Origin: Agarivorans sp. TSD2052
Lineage (GTDB): Bacteria > Pseudomonadota > Gammaproteobacteria > Enterobacterales > Celerinatantimonadaceae
Direction of reading: 5' to 3'
Length of the DNA stretch: 64,000 bases
NCBI RefSeq assembly: GCF_023238625.1
Contig: NZ_CP096670.1
Span: 1,725,501-1,789,500, forward strand
Part shown: positions 8,298 to 17,079 of the stretch, in pieces
Position numbering within the stretch: the first letter of the stretch is position 1
Layout: each line of letters opens with the position of its first letter
Made by a program: the position numbers and the translations under genes
The notes under the pieces: generated by a model
What the model saw: the letters and a program-made list of their open reading frames with translations, nothing else
What the model was told of the DNA's origin: nothing
Databases searched by the model: none

Positions 8298-9505
8298 TGT
8301 GGGCGAATCTTGAACAGGCAATAAGCGGTTTTACTGATAAGGTCGCGCTTAGTGTTGAGCACGATGTGAGCTTTGACAGTTTAATTAGCTCGGCACGTGT
8401 ATTGCGCAAAACTAACTCGGGGCGTCATTATGCTGTTGTTCGTTTTACAAATATGCTCCAATTTGTCACCGAGTTACTGGCTTTCGATGGTTACGTAGAA
8501 CATTTGGTGTTATTACCTGATGGGGTAGATACCGATGAGGTTTTACGCCGAATTGATGCTGATATAAAAGGTGATAACTGGGAGAAAACCAGCTGGTGGT
8601 TTGCCAGTTCAGGCACCACCGGTATACCAAGCTGGAACCCACATACATCGCAACAGTTATGCAGAGCAGTGGTGACCGGAGAGTTGCAAGCTTGTTTATG
8701 TTGGGGTCTGCTTTATCAAGCGACTCGATTTGCTGGCATACAAGTTATTTTGCAAAGTCTGCTAAGTGGAGCAAAACTGGTTGACGCCGTAAGTGTAAAC
8801 CCCCAAACATCTTTAAATATTATGCTAAGTAATGGGGTTAACGCTCTATCTGCAACACCATCAATTTATCGGCGCTTGATGATGGCTAAAGGCATTGAAT
8901 GTTTACAGCCACAGTTTGTTAGCATCGGCGGTGAAATTGCCGAGCAAACTTTGTTAGACCAAATAAATAGCCTTTTCCCTAAAGCCAAAGTGTCTCATAT
9001 TTTTGCCGCATCTGAGCTTGGTGTTGGGTTTGCTGTGTCCGACGGATTAGCTGGGTTTCCGCTAAGTTGGCTTAATAATTCTAAACGATTTCCAATGTTA
9101 AGCATTGATAGTGATGATTGTTTGTTATTAAAAGTTACTGTTGAAAAAGACTATATCAATACCGGTGATAAAGTGACGGTTAAAGAAGGTAGAGTCTACT
9201 TTCAAGGACGCCGTAGCGGCTTAATCAATGTCGGTGGCAACAAAGTGTATCCTGAATATATTGAAAGTGTGCTACACCAATGCCCTCAAGTACTTCATGC
9301 AAGGGTTTACCCTAAGTCAAATCCTATCATGGGACAACTGGTTGCTGCTGATATTGTGTCCACCGAGAAAGATCCTAAACTAGCCCAGAAGCAAATACTG
9401 GAACACTGTAATCGTATTTTACAACGCTATCAAATACCGATGTTTTTCCGCTGGCTAGATAGCATTGATGTAGCATTGACAGGTAAAGTAAAAAGAAATG
9501 AATAG
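8297..9505 (+). CDS. Adenylate-forming acyl/aryl ligase (ANL superfamily), short form
   Basis: 402 residues, about 100 shorter than a standard AMP-dependent ligase at the N-terminus. The phosphate-binding loop is visible as ASSGTTGIPSW near residue 101, although the usual Lys after the Pro is missing. The C-terminal lid has GRRSGLINVGGNKV, and the catalytic Lys motif is LTGKVKRNE at the very end (K397). Such enzymes activate a carboxylic acid with ATP and load it on CoA or a carrier protein; the adjacent ACP, with overlapping stop/start codons, is the likely acceptor. The acid is unknown. The 3' end overlaps the next gene by 8 bases. Confidence 0.82.
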   Translation: MWANLEQAISGFTDKVALSVEHDVSFDSLISSARVLRKTNSGRHYAVVRFTNMLQFVTELLAFDGYVEHLVLLPDGVDTDEVLRRIDADIKGDNWEKTSWWFASSGTTGIPSWNPHTSQQLCRAVVTGELQACLCWGLLYQATRFAGIQVILQSLLSGAKLVDAVSVNPQTSLNIMLSNGVNALSATPSIYRRLMMAKGIECLQPQFVSIGGEIAEQTLLDQINSLFPKAKVSHIFAASELGVGFAVSDGLAGFPLSWLNNSKRFPMLSIDSDDCLLLKVTVEKDYINTGDKVTVKEGRVYFQGRRSGLINVGGNKVYPEYIESVLHQCPQVLHARVYPKSNPIMGQLVAADIVSTEKDPKLAQKQILEHCNRILQRYQIPMFFRWLDSIDVALTGKVKRNE

Positions 9506-10229
9506 TACTAAATTGGTAGTAGTAAGTGGAGCAAGTCAAGGCCTTGGCTTAGCTATCAGTGAGTCTTTGTTGAAGCATGGCTATCGGGTGCTTGGCTTAT
9601 CGCGTCAACATAGTGATGGGTTCATCGAGCTAGCTAATCACTATCCTCAACAGCTAGATTGGCTACAGTGTGACTTAGCTGATTTAGATAAGATCCCTCA
9701 ATTGTGTCGAGATATCGTAAAACAATTTGGCCGTCCTTATGCCCTCGTTAACAATGCCGCGATTGGCCATGATGGGGTATTGGCGACAATGCACGATAGT
9801 CAAATAGAACAAGTGATGCGACTTAATATTCAATCGCCAATAATGATGACTAAATACTTGGTTAGACCGATGCTACTTAACCAGTTGGGTAGGGTTGTCA
9901 ATATCTCGTCAATTATAGCCACTACCGGCTTTAATGGGCTCAGTGTTTATGCTGCATCTAAAGCGGCGTTACAAGGATTTACGGGATCGCTTGCCAGAGA
10001 GTTGGGCAAAGCGAACATCACTGTGAATTGTGTTGCTCCAGGCTTTTTAGAAACCCAGATGACAGAAAAGCTGGAAGGAGATAAGTTAGAAAAAATACGC
10101 CGTCGAACGCCCTTGAAAAGCCTCGCGAGCCCACAGCAAGCCGCTTCAGCGGTATGTTATTTACTCAGTTTAGAAGCCAGTGCTGTTACTGGCACGACCA
10201 TTACTGTTGATGCCGGAAGCACGGCGTAA
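9498..10229 (+). CDS. Short-chain dehydrogenase/reductase, FabG-like ketoreductase
   Basis: 243 residues with the classical SDR layout: cofactor loop SGASQGLGLA at about residue 9, NNAAIGHDG in the middle, and the catalytic pair Tyr151 and Lys155 (VYAASK) after the Ser of NISSI. The C-terminal AVTGTTITVDAGSTA is typical of 3-oxoacyl-ACP reductases. Overlap with the ligase gene shows it belongs to the same operon. It may reduce a 3-oxoacyl-ACP to a 3-hydroxyacyl group for N-acylation of a sugar (inference). It could instead be a sugar reductase. Confidence 0.82.
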   Translation: MNSTKLVVVSGASQGLGLAISESLLKHGYRVLGLSRQHSDGFIELANHYPQQLDWLQCDLADLDKIPQLCRDIVKQFGRPYALVNNAAIGHDGVLATMHDSQIEQVMRLNIQSPIMMTKYLVRPMLLNQLGRVVNISSIIATTGFNGLSVYAASKAALQGFTGSLARELGKANITVNCVAPGFLETQMTEKLEGDKLEKIRRRTPLKSLASPQQAASAVCYLLSLEASAVTGTTITVDAGSTA

Positions 10230-10290
10230 TCTTGTCGATGTTTTGGCTGCTTTATTGCTAAATATCAGCAGCATTTCGCAATTTTCCGGG

Positions 10291-10311
10291 CTATCTGGTT
10301 GAGCCAGATAG
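10291..10311. terminator. Hairpin between convergent operons
   Basis: An 8-bp perfect stem (10291-10298 with 10304-10311, CTATCTGG/CCAGATAG) with a 5-base loop sits in the 159-base gap between the convergent SDR and glycosyltransferase genes. The following tract (TTTGGACTCTT) is only moderately U-rich, so this is a probable rather than certain terminator. I see no gene in the gap. Confidence 0.5.
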
Positions 10312-10388
10312 TTTGGACTCTTGGTATTGTCACCTAGGTCGGAACATGTCCCCGCAGCTTGTCTAAAGCAGCCTATATAAGATTGAAG

Positions 10389-11342
10389 TTACGACTCACT
10401 AGTAATGAACGCATAAGCTGCTTGGGGCTGATCAATGAGCTCGAGTAGACGTTTATGTTTTTCATTAAAGGGAGATGAGTAGGATTGGCTCATCTCTAGC
10501 GCTTTTTGGAAATCAGAGTAAGCCCGTCTTTTTAAAAAATATATCGATGCGGCGAAATAATAGTGACTCTTGCCTTTTCTTACGCTTTGCGAGTCAAGCC
10601 CAAGATTTTGTGCATAGTCACAGGCGTACAATATATCAGCAAGCGTTTGCCACCTTCTGGCGGAGTTATTGTGAGTTAGCCCTGTATAGCTAGCACTGTG
10701 CTGTCTATAGGCCCCCAGCACCTTATCTATTCGACCCAAAAAACCATACTGTGAGTTATGGATATGGTAGTAAAAGTCTTGAATTATTTTAACATCTGCC
10801 GGTAGTACACAAGGGTGCACTCTACTGTTAACAAACATTTGGCTACTCGACACCAAAAAACTACCTAACTCTACTAGATGTTGCATTGCCGCTTTGCTTG
10901 GAACAAGGTGTTGATTATAAAACTGTTCAGCAAAACTGTTGCCCAGCGATTGGCTGTTAGCATCAACAAGTGCCATATCATGGTAACAAAGTACGCAGTC
11001 GGTATTGTCTTGTAGATATTGGTATTGTGTTTCTAATTTTTCTGGGTAGGCAAAGTCGTCACCATCTAGAAACGCGATGAAGTCACCGCTGCAGTTGCTG
11101 ATAGCTATTTGTTTAGTGGTATCAGAACCGTAGTTAGTATCACTTAAAATGGCGGTCAATTTGTTAGGGTACTCACTGCACAATTTTTCTATAATGTTGC
11201 GAGAGTTATCTTTTGAGCAATCATCAACAACAATCACTTCAAAGGGTACTGAGCATGTTTGGTCTAGTACACTTCGTAGGCATTGCTCAATATAGTCTTC
11301 AAATTGGTAGCAACTAACCGCAACACTAATTAACGGCTTCAT
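10389..11342 (-). CDS. Family 2 glycosyltransferase
   Basis: 317 residues with a GT-A fold N-terminus: ISVAVSCYQFEDYIEQCL, VVDDCSKDNS at about 39, and the nucleotide-sugar/metal motif FLDGDD at 91-96. The acceptor and donor sugars cannot be told from sequence. I chose the ATG at 11342, which overlaps the upstream stop as TAATG and has GGAA seven bases before it; the ATG at 11354 has no SD. It is the last gene of the phosphoramidate operon and may build the glycan that receives the group. Confidence 0.85.
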   Translation of the reverse strand: MKPLISVAVSCYQFEDYIEQCLRSVLDQTCSVPFEVIVVDDCSKDNSRNIIEKLCSEYPNKLTAILSDTNYGSDTTKQIAISNCSGDFIAFLDGDDFAYPEKLETQYQYLQDNTDCVLCYHDMALVDANSQSLGNSFAEQFYNQHLVPSKAAMQHLVELGSFLVSSSQMFVNSRVHPCVLPADVKIIQDFYYHIHNSQYGFLGRIDKVLGAYRQHSASYTGLTHNNSARRWQTLADILYACDYAQNLGLDSQSVRKGKSHYYFAASIYFLKRRAYSDFQKALEMSQSYSSPFNEKHKRLLELIDQPQAAYAFITSES

Positions 11343-12079
11343 TATTGATTCCATGAAAAATTGGCTACCTGTTGCTCTGCAACTAGCAGGTCTTCTAGAG
11401 TGTCAACCTCAAACCATTCATCCGCGATGGCTACAGCCGCGATAGAGTGGCCCGCTTTTATTAATCCCTGAAGCAATGAGGTCATATCAAGTTTAGCCAG
11501 TTGTTCATGGCTTAGTTGATTTAAATAATTGAGAACCTGCTGCCAGCCATTAACGGTAAACTTCAGTAGCCCCATATATTGCCCGTTGATTTCGTCCAGA
11601 TTATTAACCTTGCGACCAATGTCAGTTAGGTAGCCCTGCTGCATTGAAAAGCTTTCTGCGTCATCTAATGGATTTTCGTAACGGGCTTGCCACTGACTAA
11701 GCCATTTAGGATCATAGGCTATAGCAATGTCATCATGACAACTTTGCAGGCGTTTAACCGCATCGGCTGAATAAACTATATCAGAATAACTGATAATACA
11801 GCTTTCCTCCGCAATGTAATTTTTGGCCTGCAGCATAGAGTAGACCATGTTACTACTTGCCCAAAGTGGGTTGTGGAAACGCTTCTCGAAGAGCGGCTTA
11901 AAGCTGTCTGAAAAATAGCCTGTAGTCACGGCTAATTGGTTGATTCCGGCACCGCTTAATGCCAGCTTTTGCCATTCAACAAGCCGTTTTTGGGCCACAG
12001 GGGTAAAACACTTGGGTTGTTTAGCTGTGAGTTCACCTAAACGAGAGCCTCGCCCAGAAGCTAGTATAAGTGCGCGCAT
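11342..12079 (-). CDS. Probable CTP:phosphoglutamine cytidylyltransferase (Cj1416-like nucleotidyltransferase)
   Basis: 245 residues. The start at 12079 is set by AGGAG five bases upstream, and it overlaps the amidotransferase end by 19 bases. The nucleotidyltransferase signature is clear: ILASGRGSRLGE followed by the conserved Lys in KQPKCF, then SNMVYSMLQA and a YSDIVY metal-site segment. In Campylobacter jejuni the Cj1416 enzyme of this family joins CMP from CTP to L-glutamine phosphate to form CDP-L-glutamine. Identification here rests on family plus the three matching neighbours, not on biochemical proof. A phosphocholine or sugar-1-phosphate cytidylyltransferase is the alternative. Confidence 0.78.
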   Translation of the reverse strand: MRALILASGRGSRLGELTAKQPKCFTPVAQKRLVEWQKLALSGAGINQLAVTTGYFSDSFKPLFEKRFHNPLWASSNMVYSMLQAKNYIAEESCIISYSDIVYSADAVKRLQSCHDDIAIAYDPKWLSQWQARYENPLDDAESFSMQQGYLTDIGRKVNNLDEINGQYMGLLKFTVNGWQQVLNYLNQLSHEQLAKLDMTSLLQGLIKAGHSIAAVAIADEWFEVDTLEDLLVAEQQVANFSWNQ

Positions 12080-12678
12080 GGATACTCCTGTTTTACAAAT
12101 AGTCGATTTAGAAATTCTATGTTTCGCGAGCTGAAGGGTTCTATTCGCTCCGGATGCCACATAATTCCAATTTGCTTGGCCTCTCTACTTTCAATTGCTT
12201 TAATAACCCCATCATGACTAATTGCCCAGGCTTTAAAGGGCATTTCAACCTGTTTAGCACCGTAATTGTGGTAGCTATTAAGGGGAATTGAGCACCCATT
12301 TACTAAAACTTCCTGATTAGGGTCAACGTGTCCCTCTAGTTTAATGAGTTTCTCTCCATTTAACTGTTGTAAGACTTGCATGCCCCTACATATACCGAGC
12401 AATGGTTTGTTGTGTTGTTTAGCTAGTTCAACTAATTGTTCTTCGGTGCGACTTCTTACATCATTGTCGCGAAGACTAAACTCACCTCCACCGGTTAATA
12501 TCACACCCGCAGGCTTTAGTGTTTGCCATAATGCGCTGGCTGTCTCAGTATGATTTGCTACCAGAATAGGTAAAATCCCTGCACGCATGAGTAATAGATT
12601 CCAGCGTTCATCAAGGCTATCGTGGGCCTCTTGATATTGCATAGTATGGCGCCCTAGTGATACAAGTACCGGCGTCAT
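12061..12678 (-). CDS. Class I glutamine-amidotransferase-fold hydrolase (Cj1417-like, gamma-glutamyl-CDP-amidate hydrolase)
   Basis: 205 residues with a complete class I triad: Cys97 in GICRGMQ and His175/Glu177 in MWHPER. The family around PuuD cleaves gamma-glutamyl amides. In C. jejuni, Cj1417 hydrolyses CDP-L-glutamine to glutamate plus cytidine diphosphoramidate. Overlap by ATGA with the upstream glutamine-kinase-like gene and by 19 bases with the downstream cytidylyltransferase reproduces the C. jejuni order 1418-1417-1416. I see no partner synthase domain, so an ammonia-channelling amidotransferase is less likely. Confidence 0.8.
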   Translation of the reverse strand: MTPVLVSLGRHTMQYQEAHDSLDERWNLLLMRAGILPILVANHTETASALWQTLKPAGVILTGGGEFSLRDNDVRSRTEEQLVELAKQHNKPLLGICRGMQVLQQLNGEKLIKLEGHVDPNQEVLVNGCSIPLNSYHNYGAKQVEMPFKAWAISHDGVIKAIESREAKQIGIMWHPERIEPFSSRNIEFLNRLFVKQEYPCAHLY

Positions 12679-15008
12679 GCTTGTAGGGTCACTTTTTTAT
12701 TGCTGCAGTCTATATGTAAGCGTTTAGCTTTAGACCAGTTGTGATAAAGCTGCTGGCCTGCACCAATGATAGCGGGTAATCCCAGTTCATTCGCGCGAAT
12801 TGCCATATGGGAGTTACAACCACCAAACTCAGTAATTAATCCTGCAATACCTTTGGCAAATAACCAGTCAAAACCTGGATCAGCACTAGGTATACACACG
12901 ATTTTTCCTTCTAAGTCTTGTTGGTTCTTTGTAGAGGTGACTTCCGCACTTACCACTCCTTGGGTAATAAAGTTGGGCTCACTAGCTAGTAACTTAAAAT
13001 TATAGATATCATCTAAGTGGCAAATTAATGCGGGTAAGTGTATTTGTTGAGCAAGTGCTTGCTTTTGTTTCCCACTATCAATTGATTGCTGAAGCGCCTT
13101 CTTGGGGTTATCAGCGCAGCCACTAAAGTTGCGAATTACGTTGATATCTGCAAATGCCATATCATCTCGGCTGAATCCATGAACCTCACCTAGTTTAGCT
13201 ATTTTCTCAATTGCATCACTGAGAGATTTACTAAAAACAAACTTGGCTAATTCACGCCCTTCGATGGCGGAGCCTATAAAGTGTAGAAATGAATCAACAC
13301 TGTGATTCAAGCAGTGCTGCTCAAGTAGCTTGTTTAGTTTGTTATATTGCTGTAAGTCTAGGCTAAAGCGAGGGGAAGCCTTAGGTTCAGAAGGTTGTTG
13401 TGTCCAGCTAAAATATAGGTCTGGCTCAGAATCATACCTTGGCGAACAAATATCATATGTGCCGGGTCTTAAGTGACCATATTTTTGTAAGAAAATATTT
13501 TTGTCTAAAGAGTGGAAATCGTTAGCTAGTTGGCCACTAACAGTTTGCAGTGACTCGAGGTAAAGTTGATATTGCTCTTCGTTGATAATTCCTTCATTAA
13601 TTAATGACTGAAGTAATTGCACCGCAATAAACCCCGCCCTTGCTAAACCGGCAAAGGGGAGTGTGCCATAGCGCTTACAGTCTTCTAGTAACCAATATAT
13701 TTGTTGCTCTGGTTCGTCAATTTGCTGACTAACAATTTTTTGACGTTGCTTTAGCTTTTCTATTCGATGTAGATCTTGGATCCATAAGCCAGAACGTGGA
13801 TCGATAATACGATTGGTTAAATTTCTTAAACTAGATGTTAACGTGTGGCATTCAAGTTCAGTGAAGCCGGCTTCACGAAAGCTGTTTAAGCGCGTTTCAA
13901 TATCAAGGCTGTAACAAGACAACACAATATCGAACTCAACTTTGTCATGAAAACTGGGGTTAGCGACTAGCTTATCGAGGTAATAGTCTACCAATTTGTC
14001 CGCCAAGGCAGGAGGCAAGTCGTTGGGTATGAAAGAGTTAAAGCTTGTTCTTACATCAATGTAAGGCAAGCCATGTAAATCTATCATAAGTGGAAAACTT
14101 CTTAGGTTTTTATAACCGTAATTGTTTCGTTGATAGGCCCAAGTGCTGTCGGTGACGAGGTCTTTGTAAAGGCTCATTGCTAAGGGCTTTGGTCTTAAAC
14201 CTATTATTTCTGCTGGGTTCCAGTCTGGCATTACCCCTAACACTGTTTGTTTACCACTAAGGTAAGGGTGAGGTTTGAACAGGCCTTTTAGTTTGGTTTC
14301 TATGTCACTCAGCGCTTGCTTTACTTGGGTAGTGTCTGCTTGTTGGGCAACAATAAGCGGCCTAACTTGTAATAAAACAGGAGCTGCTTCGCCTTCAGTA
14401 AAAGCAAATTCAATATCTAATTCTGTCTGAGGGTAGATAAGTTTTAAATCGGCCAATAAATCCCAAATCAATTTGTGCCGAAGGCAAGCTGTATCGCGCG
14501 AAGCTAAGTAATGAGTACTAAAGTTATTACTCTCGCCAGCAGTCACTGTATCAGTATGGCCATCCTCGGATTCACTAATAACAACATATGGCGCTCCAGT
14601 AGCAGGCACACAACTAAATGCAACCCCACAACTAATAACAGATTGTAATTGAGGCTGAATTAATACTTGCTCAGCATTGCTTAAGTGAGGGCGGTAACTG
14701 TTGAAAACTTTAGTTACAGCTTCGATGAGTTCTTGAGCATTCGTAACGTTCTTAATACTCTCAAATTTTCCTGCATTAGATTGCTGGTTAGAATCTTCTT
14801 GTGAGCAACTACTTCTTACAATTAAGTTATTGTTGGATAATTGGACAAAAATTTGGTTAAAGTCAGCTTCGGTAGCGTGTGACACTTGCGAATAACTCAT
14901 CAACACGCCATCCAAAACTATAGCATTCAGTTTAGCTTCTTTTAGAGAAAGCAGAGTTTGACCTTTATTTGAAAAGGTAAACTGACATTGATTTGAGCTA
15001 TCCAGCAT
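12675..15008 (-). CDS. Probable L-glutamine kinase, PEP-synthase-like (Cj1418-like)
   Basis: 777 residues. An N-terminal PEP-synthase/PPDK ATP-grasp domain (LIVRSSCSQED near 72, LLQVRPLIV near 214) and a C-terminal mobile swivelling domain (GGCNSHMAIRANELG, phospho-accepting His about 734) frame a middle part with no PEP/pyruvate TIM barrel. That is the layout of Cj1418, which phosphorylates the amide nitrogen of L-glutamine using ATP. True PEP synthase would carry a third, barrel domain. I prefer ATG 15008; a TTG at 15014 is closer to the AAGGA. The 5' end overlaps the kinase gene. Confidence 0.82.
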   Translation of the reverse strand: MLDSSNQCQFTFSNKGQTLLSLKEAKLNAIVLDGVLMSYSQVSHATEADFNQIFVQLSNNNLIVRSSCSQEDSNQQSNAGKFESIKNVTNAQELIEAVTKVFNSYRPHLSNAEQVLIQPQLQSVISCGVAFSCVPATGAPYVVISESEDGHTDTVTAGESNNFSTHYLASRDTACLRHKLIWDLLADLKLIYPQTELDIEFAFTEGEAAPVLLQVRPLIVAQQADTTQVKQALSDIETKLKGLFKPHPYLSGKQTVLGVMPDWNPAEIIGLRPKPLAMSLYKDLVTDSTWAYQRNNYGYKNLRSFPLMIDLHGLPYIDVRTSFNSFIPNDLPPALADKLVDYYLDKLVANPSFHDKVEFDIVLSCYSLDIETRLNSFREAGFTELECHTLTSSLRNLTNRIIDPRSGLWIQDLHRIEKLKQRQKIVSQQIDEPEQQIYWLLEDCKRYGTLPFAGLARAGFIAVQLLQSLINEGIINEEQYQLYLESLQTVSGQLANDFHSLDKNIFLQKYGHLRPGTYDICSPRYDSEPDLYFSWTQQPSEPKASPRFSLDLQQYNKLNKLLEQHCLNHSVDSFLHFIGSAIEGRELAKFVFSKSLSDAIEKIAKLGEVHGFSRDDMAFADINVIRNFSGCADNPKKALQQSIDSGKQKQALAQQIHLPALICHLDDIYNFKLLASEPNFITQGVVSAEVTSTKNQQDLEGKIVCIPSADPGFDWLFAKGIAGLITEFGGCNSHMAIRANELGLPAIIGAGQQLYHNWSKAKRLHIDCSNKKVTLQA

Positions 15009-15528
15009 GGCCAATTTTTCCTTGAGATTTTAAAGTTATACTATCAAGCAATTTTTTAGCCAAATCTTGAGGGTGTGTATTGCCACTGTCAAAAATATAA
15101 TCTGGGTGTAACGGGTACTCAATCGCCAACTCGTTTTTTGCTGAATCTAATGACTCAAATGCACCGCCAGGTTGATATAAGCCCTTTTTATTTCTATGTG
15201 ACAAGGTTCTCTGTGAGGGCTTAAGTAGTACTTCCGTATAAAGTTTATTATTTTCACGATTCCAAAGGTGAACCTCGTGATACATTGCCACAACCGATAC
15301 AACGACTAGGTGGCCCTGTTCTGCCAGCATGTTGGCTAAACCTGCGTACTGTAAAGACAATTTCTTTCGTCCCTGTGCGCTATAATCTTGATCGTTTAAT
15401 GCTGCGCGCAAGCTATCTCCGTCTAACAATACCGGATGATAAGGTTGCAATAGACTGACTAGTTGGTTTGCTAGTGTTGTTTTTCCGGCACCAGGTAAGC
15501 CAGTGATCCAAATGACACGTCCTTTCAT
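14998..15528 (-). CDS. CysC-like P-loop kinase, probable CDP-phosphoramidate kinase (Cj1415-like)
   Basis: 176 residues with Walker A GLPGAGKT at 10-17 and the CysC-type LLDGDSLRAAL segment. In sulfate assimilation this family phosphorylates the 3'-OH of adenylylsulfate. Here there is no sulfate gene nearby, and the product of Cj1415 in C. jejuni instead phosphorylates cytidine diphosphoramidate at the 3' position. Clustering with the other three homologues argues for that role. In C. jejuni this gene comes last; here it is first, so the order has been rearranged. Confidence 0.8.
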   Translation of the reverse strand: MKGRVIWITGLPGAGKTTLANQLVSLLQPYHPVLLDGDSLRAALNDQDYSAQGRKKLSLQYAGLANMLAEQGHLVVVSVVAMYHEVHLWNRENNKLYTEVLLKPSQRTLSHRNKKGLYQPGGAFESLDSAKNELAIEYPLHPDYIFDSGNTHPQDLAKKLLDSITLKSQGKIGHAG

Positions 15529-15529
15529 A

Positions 15530-17062
15530 CTATAGGTTCTCTTGTAAGTACCACCAGTCGGGGTGTTTTTTGTTTGTAAGGATGTAATCCAGATTATCTA
15601 CTAAGTACTTTTCGGCGCAGCCTCTATTAAATACTACTTGATTTACAAAGTCGGTATTACAGCTAACTTTTCCATCAAGAATTTTTTTGACCGCAGAAAT
15701 CAATTGTTGAGTTGTTTCAACGCAGACCCCAAAGTGCTCTCTGTCTCTTATATACAAAACATTTGGTAGGGCTTCTTGCAATTTGGTCTGGTTTGGAGAA
15801 AAGAAAATTACAGGACGGCCTGTAGTTAAGGCGAAGGAATAGGCTATTGCAGATGTATCTGTAATCATCATGATGCTTTTCGCAAATGTCTCTATATAGT
15901 CAGTTCTTTTATCATCAATTGAACACATAGGGTGCTCTTTGCAAAAAGAAAGAATACGTCTGAACGCTTTGGCTCGTTGAGTTTTAATGCCTGACTCGAC
16001 TAAGTCTAAATCTTCCGGATGAGGTCTAAAAATAATTTTTCTGTCAGGAAATGTACGTAGAATGTCTCGTAAAAATTCCTCGGCATGTAATATCGAATAA
16101 CTATATTTGGTTTGCTGTGCTGTTAATAGTGAAGATAAAGTTGGAGCATATACAATGCATTCTGGCTCTGGATGCTTTAAAGCGATTTCGTTATAACGCT
16201 GTTGATTGTCATCCTGTCGAATATAGCCACCAGGAATTAGCACTATATTGTTGTTCAATTTTTTTTCAAAACAAATTCTCTTGTGTAGTTCCATACAAGG
16301 TTTAGAGGGCATGTAAATATAGTGATTTTCTGCTTGACGCATACCTTGAGAAGTTTCCTCTGAAAATAGAAGAAAGTCATAAATCATATGCATTAAGGTG
16401 AGCTTGGTGGTTGAAGGAGGTGAGCAGGGGTAAAAATTCGTTGTTACTGTAAGATCGGCCCAATTTGAATTCAGCATTCTTTCTTGGCTGTATATGTTAT
16501 AGCTTTCAGGCTGATCGCCTGAAAAACACATCTCATCGCTAAAAGTCGCAATGTTATGGTTAACTGCGAGGGTTTCTCTTAGTTGTCCCGCATGTTTTCT
16601 AAAGCCGCCACCACGTCCTAAGAAATTAAATCCAATGCTGAACTGCTTGCTATCACTGCTTGATTTAACCCGATTTTTCACAAAAAAACGCTGTTCGAAA
16701 TCAGCAAATGATAGATGTGGTGAATAAAGCTCCGTTAATGCTTTGTCTTTATTGATCGTGAGCATCGATGCCAGAGTCACGACTGCAGAATCGTAGTTCA
16801 ATTGTAAAATTTGTTTTTGTGCAACTCCTTGCTCAAGTAACCGTTCTTCAGCGGCTTTTGCATATTGAGGGATAGATATGGCGACGAGGAATAATCCATT
16901 GCTTGATGTTAGCGCCTCAGCTTTAACAACAGGCCTGCTGTTTATCGGTGATTTAGCATATTCATCTACAAATATATATTCGATTTTATACTGTTGGAGA
17001 ATGCTGGCTAGTTTGGCTGCAAAGCTTCCAGCACCAACGATGTATGTAGGTATTGTTTCCAT
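15530..17062 (-). CDS. TagF/CDP-glycerol glycerophosphotransferase-like transferase with N-terminal PglD-like domain
   Basis: 510 residues. The N-terminus (YIVGAGSFAAKLASIL, then a FLVAIS segment near 60) resembles the small nucleotide-binding domain of PglD/NeuD acyltransferases. The C-terminal half has the features of CDP-glycerol glycerophosphotransferases: RPHPEDL at 346-352 and TDTSAIAYSFALTTGRPVIFF at about 401-421. That family moves a phospho-group from a CDP-linked donor onto a glycan. Located one base upstream of the CDP-phosphoramidate genes, it is a candidate phosphoramidate transferase (inference). A paralogue with the same layout lies at 17841-19319. Confidence 0.75.
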   Translation of the reverse strand: METIPTYIVGAGSFAAKLASILQQYKIEYIFVDEYAKSPINSRPVVKAEALTSSNGLFLVAISIPQYAKAAEERLLEQGVAQKQILQLNYDSAVVTLASMLTINKDKALTELYSPHLSFADFEQRFFVKNRVKSSSDSKQFSIGFNFLGRGGGFRKHAGQLRETLAVNHNIATFSDEMCFSGDQPESYNIYSQERMLNSNWADLTVTTNFYPCSPPSTTKLTLMHMIYDFLLFSEETSQGMRQAENHYIYMPSKPCMELHKRICFEKKLNNNIVLIPGGYIRQDDNQQRYNEIALKHPEPECIVYAPTLSSLLTAQQTKYSYSILHAEEFLRDILRTFPDRKIIFRPHPEDLDLVESGIKTQRAKAFRRILSFCKEHPMCSIDDKRTDYIETFAKSIMMITDTSAIAYSFALTTGRPVIFFSPNQTKLQEALPNVLYIRDREHFGVCVETTQQLISAVKKILDGKVSCNTDFVNQVVFNRGCAEKYLVDNLDYILTNKKHPDWWYLQENL

Positions 17063-17079
17063 ATCTATCCCAATATTAA

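Noticed and set aside
12675-15008. Phosphoenolpyruvate synthase
   Set aside because: The PEP/pyruvate TIM-barrel domain is missing and the chain ends with the mobile His domain, as in glutamine kinase.
14998-15528. Adenylylsulfate kinase (CysC) for sulfate assimilation
   Set aside because: No cysDN, cysH or other sulfur gene is nearby, and the neighbours match the phosphoramidate set, so the generic name would mislead.
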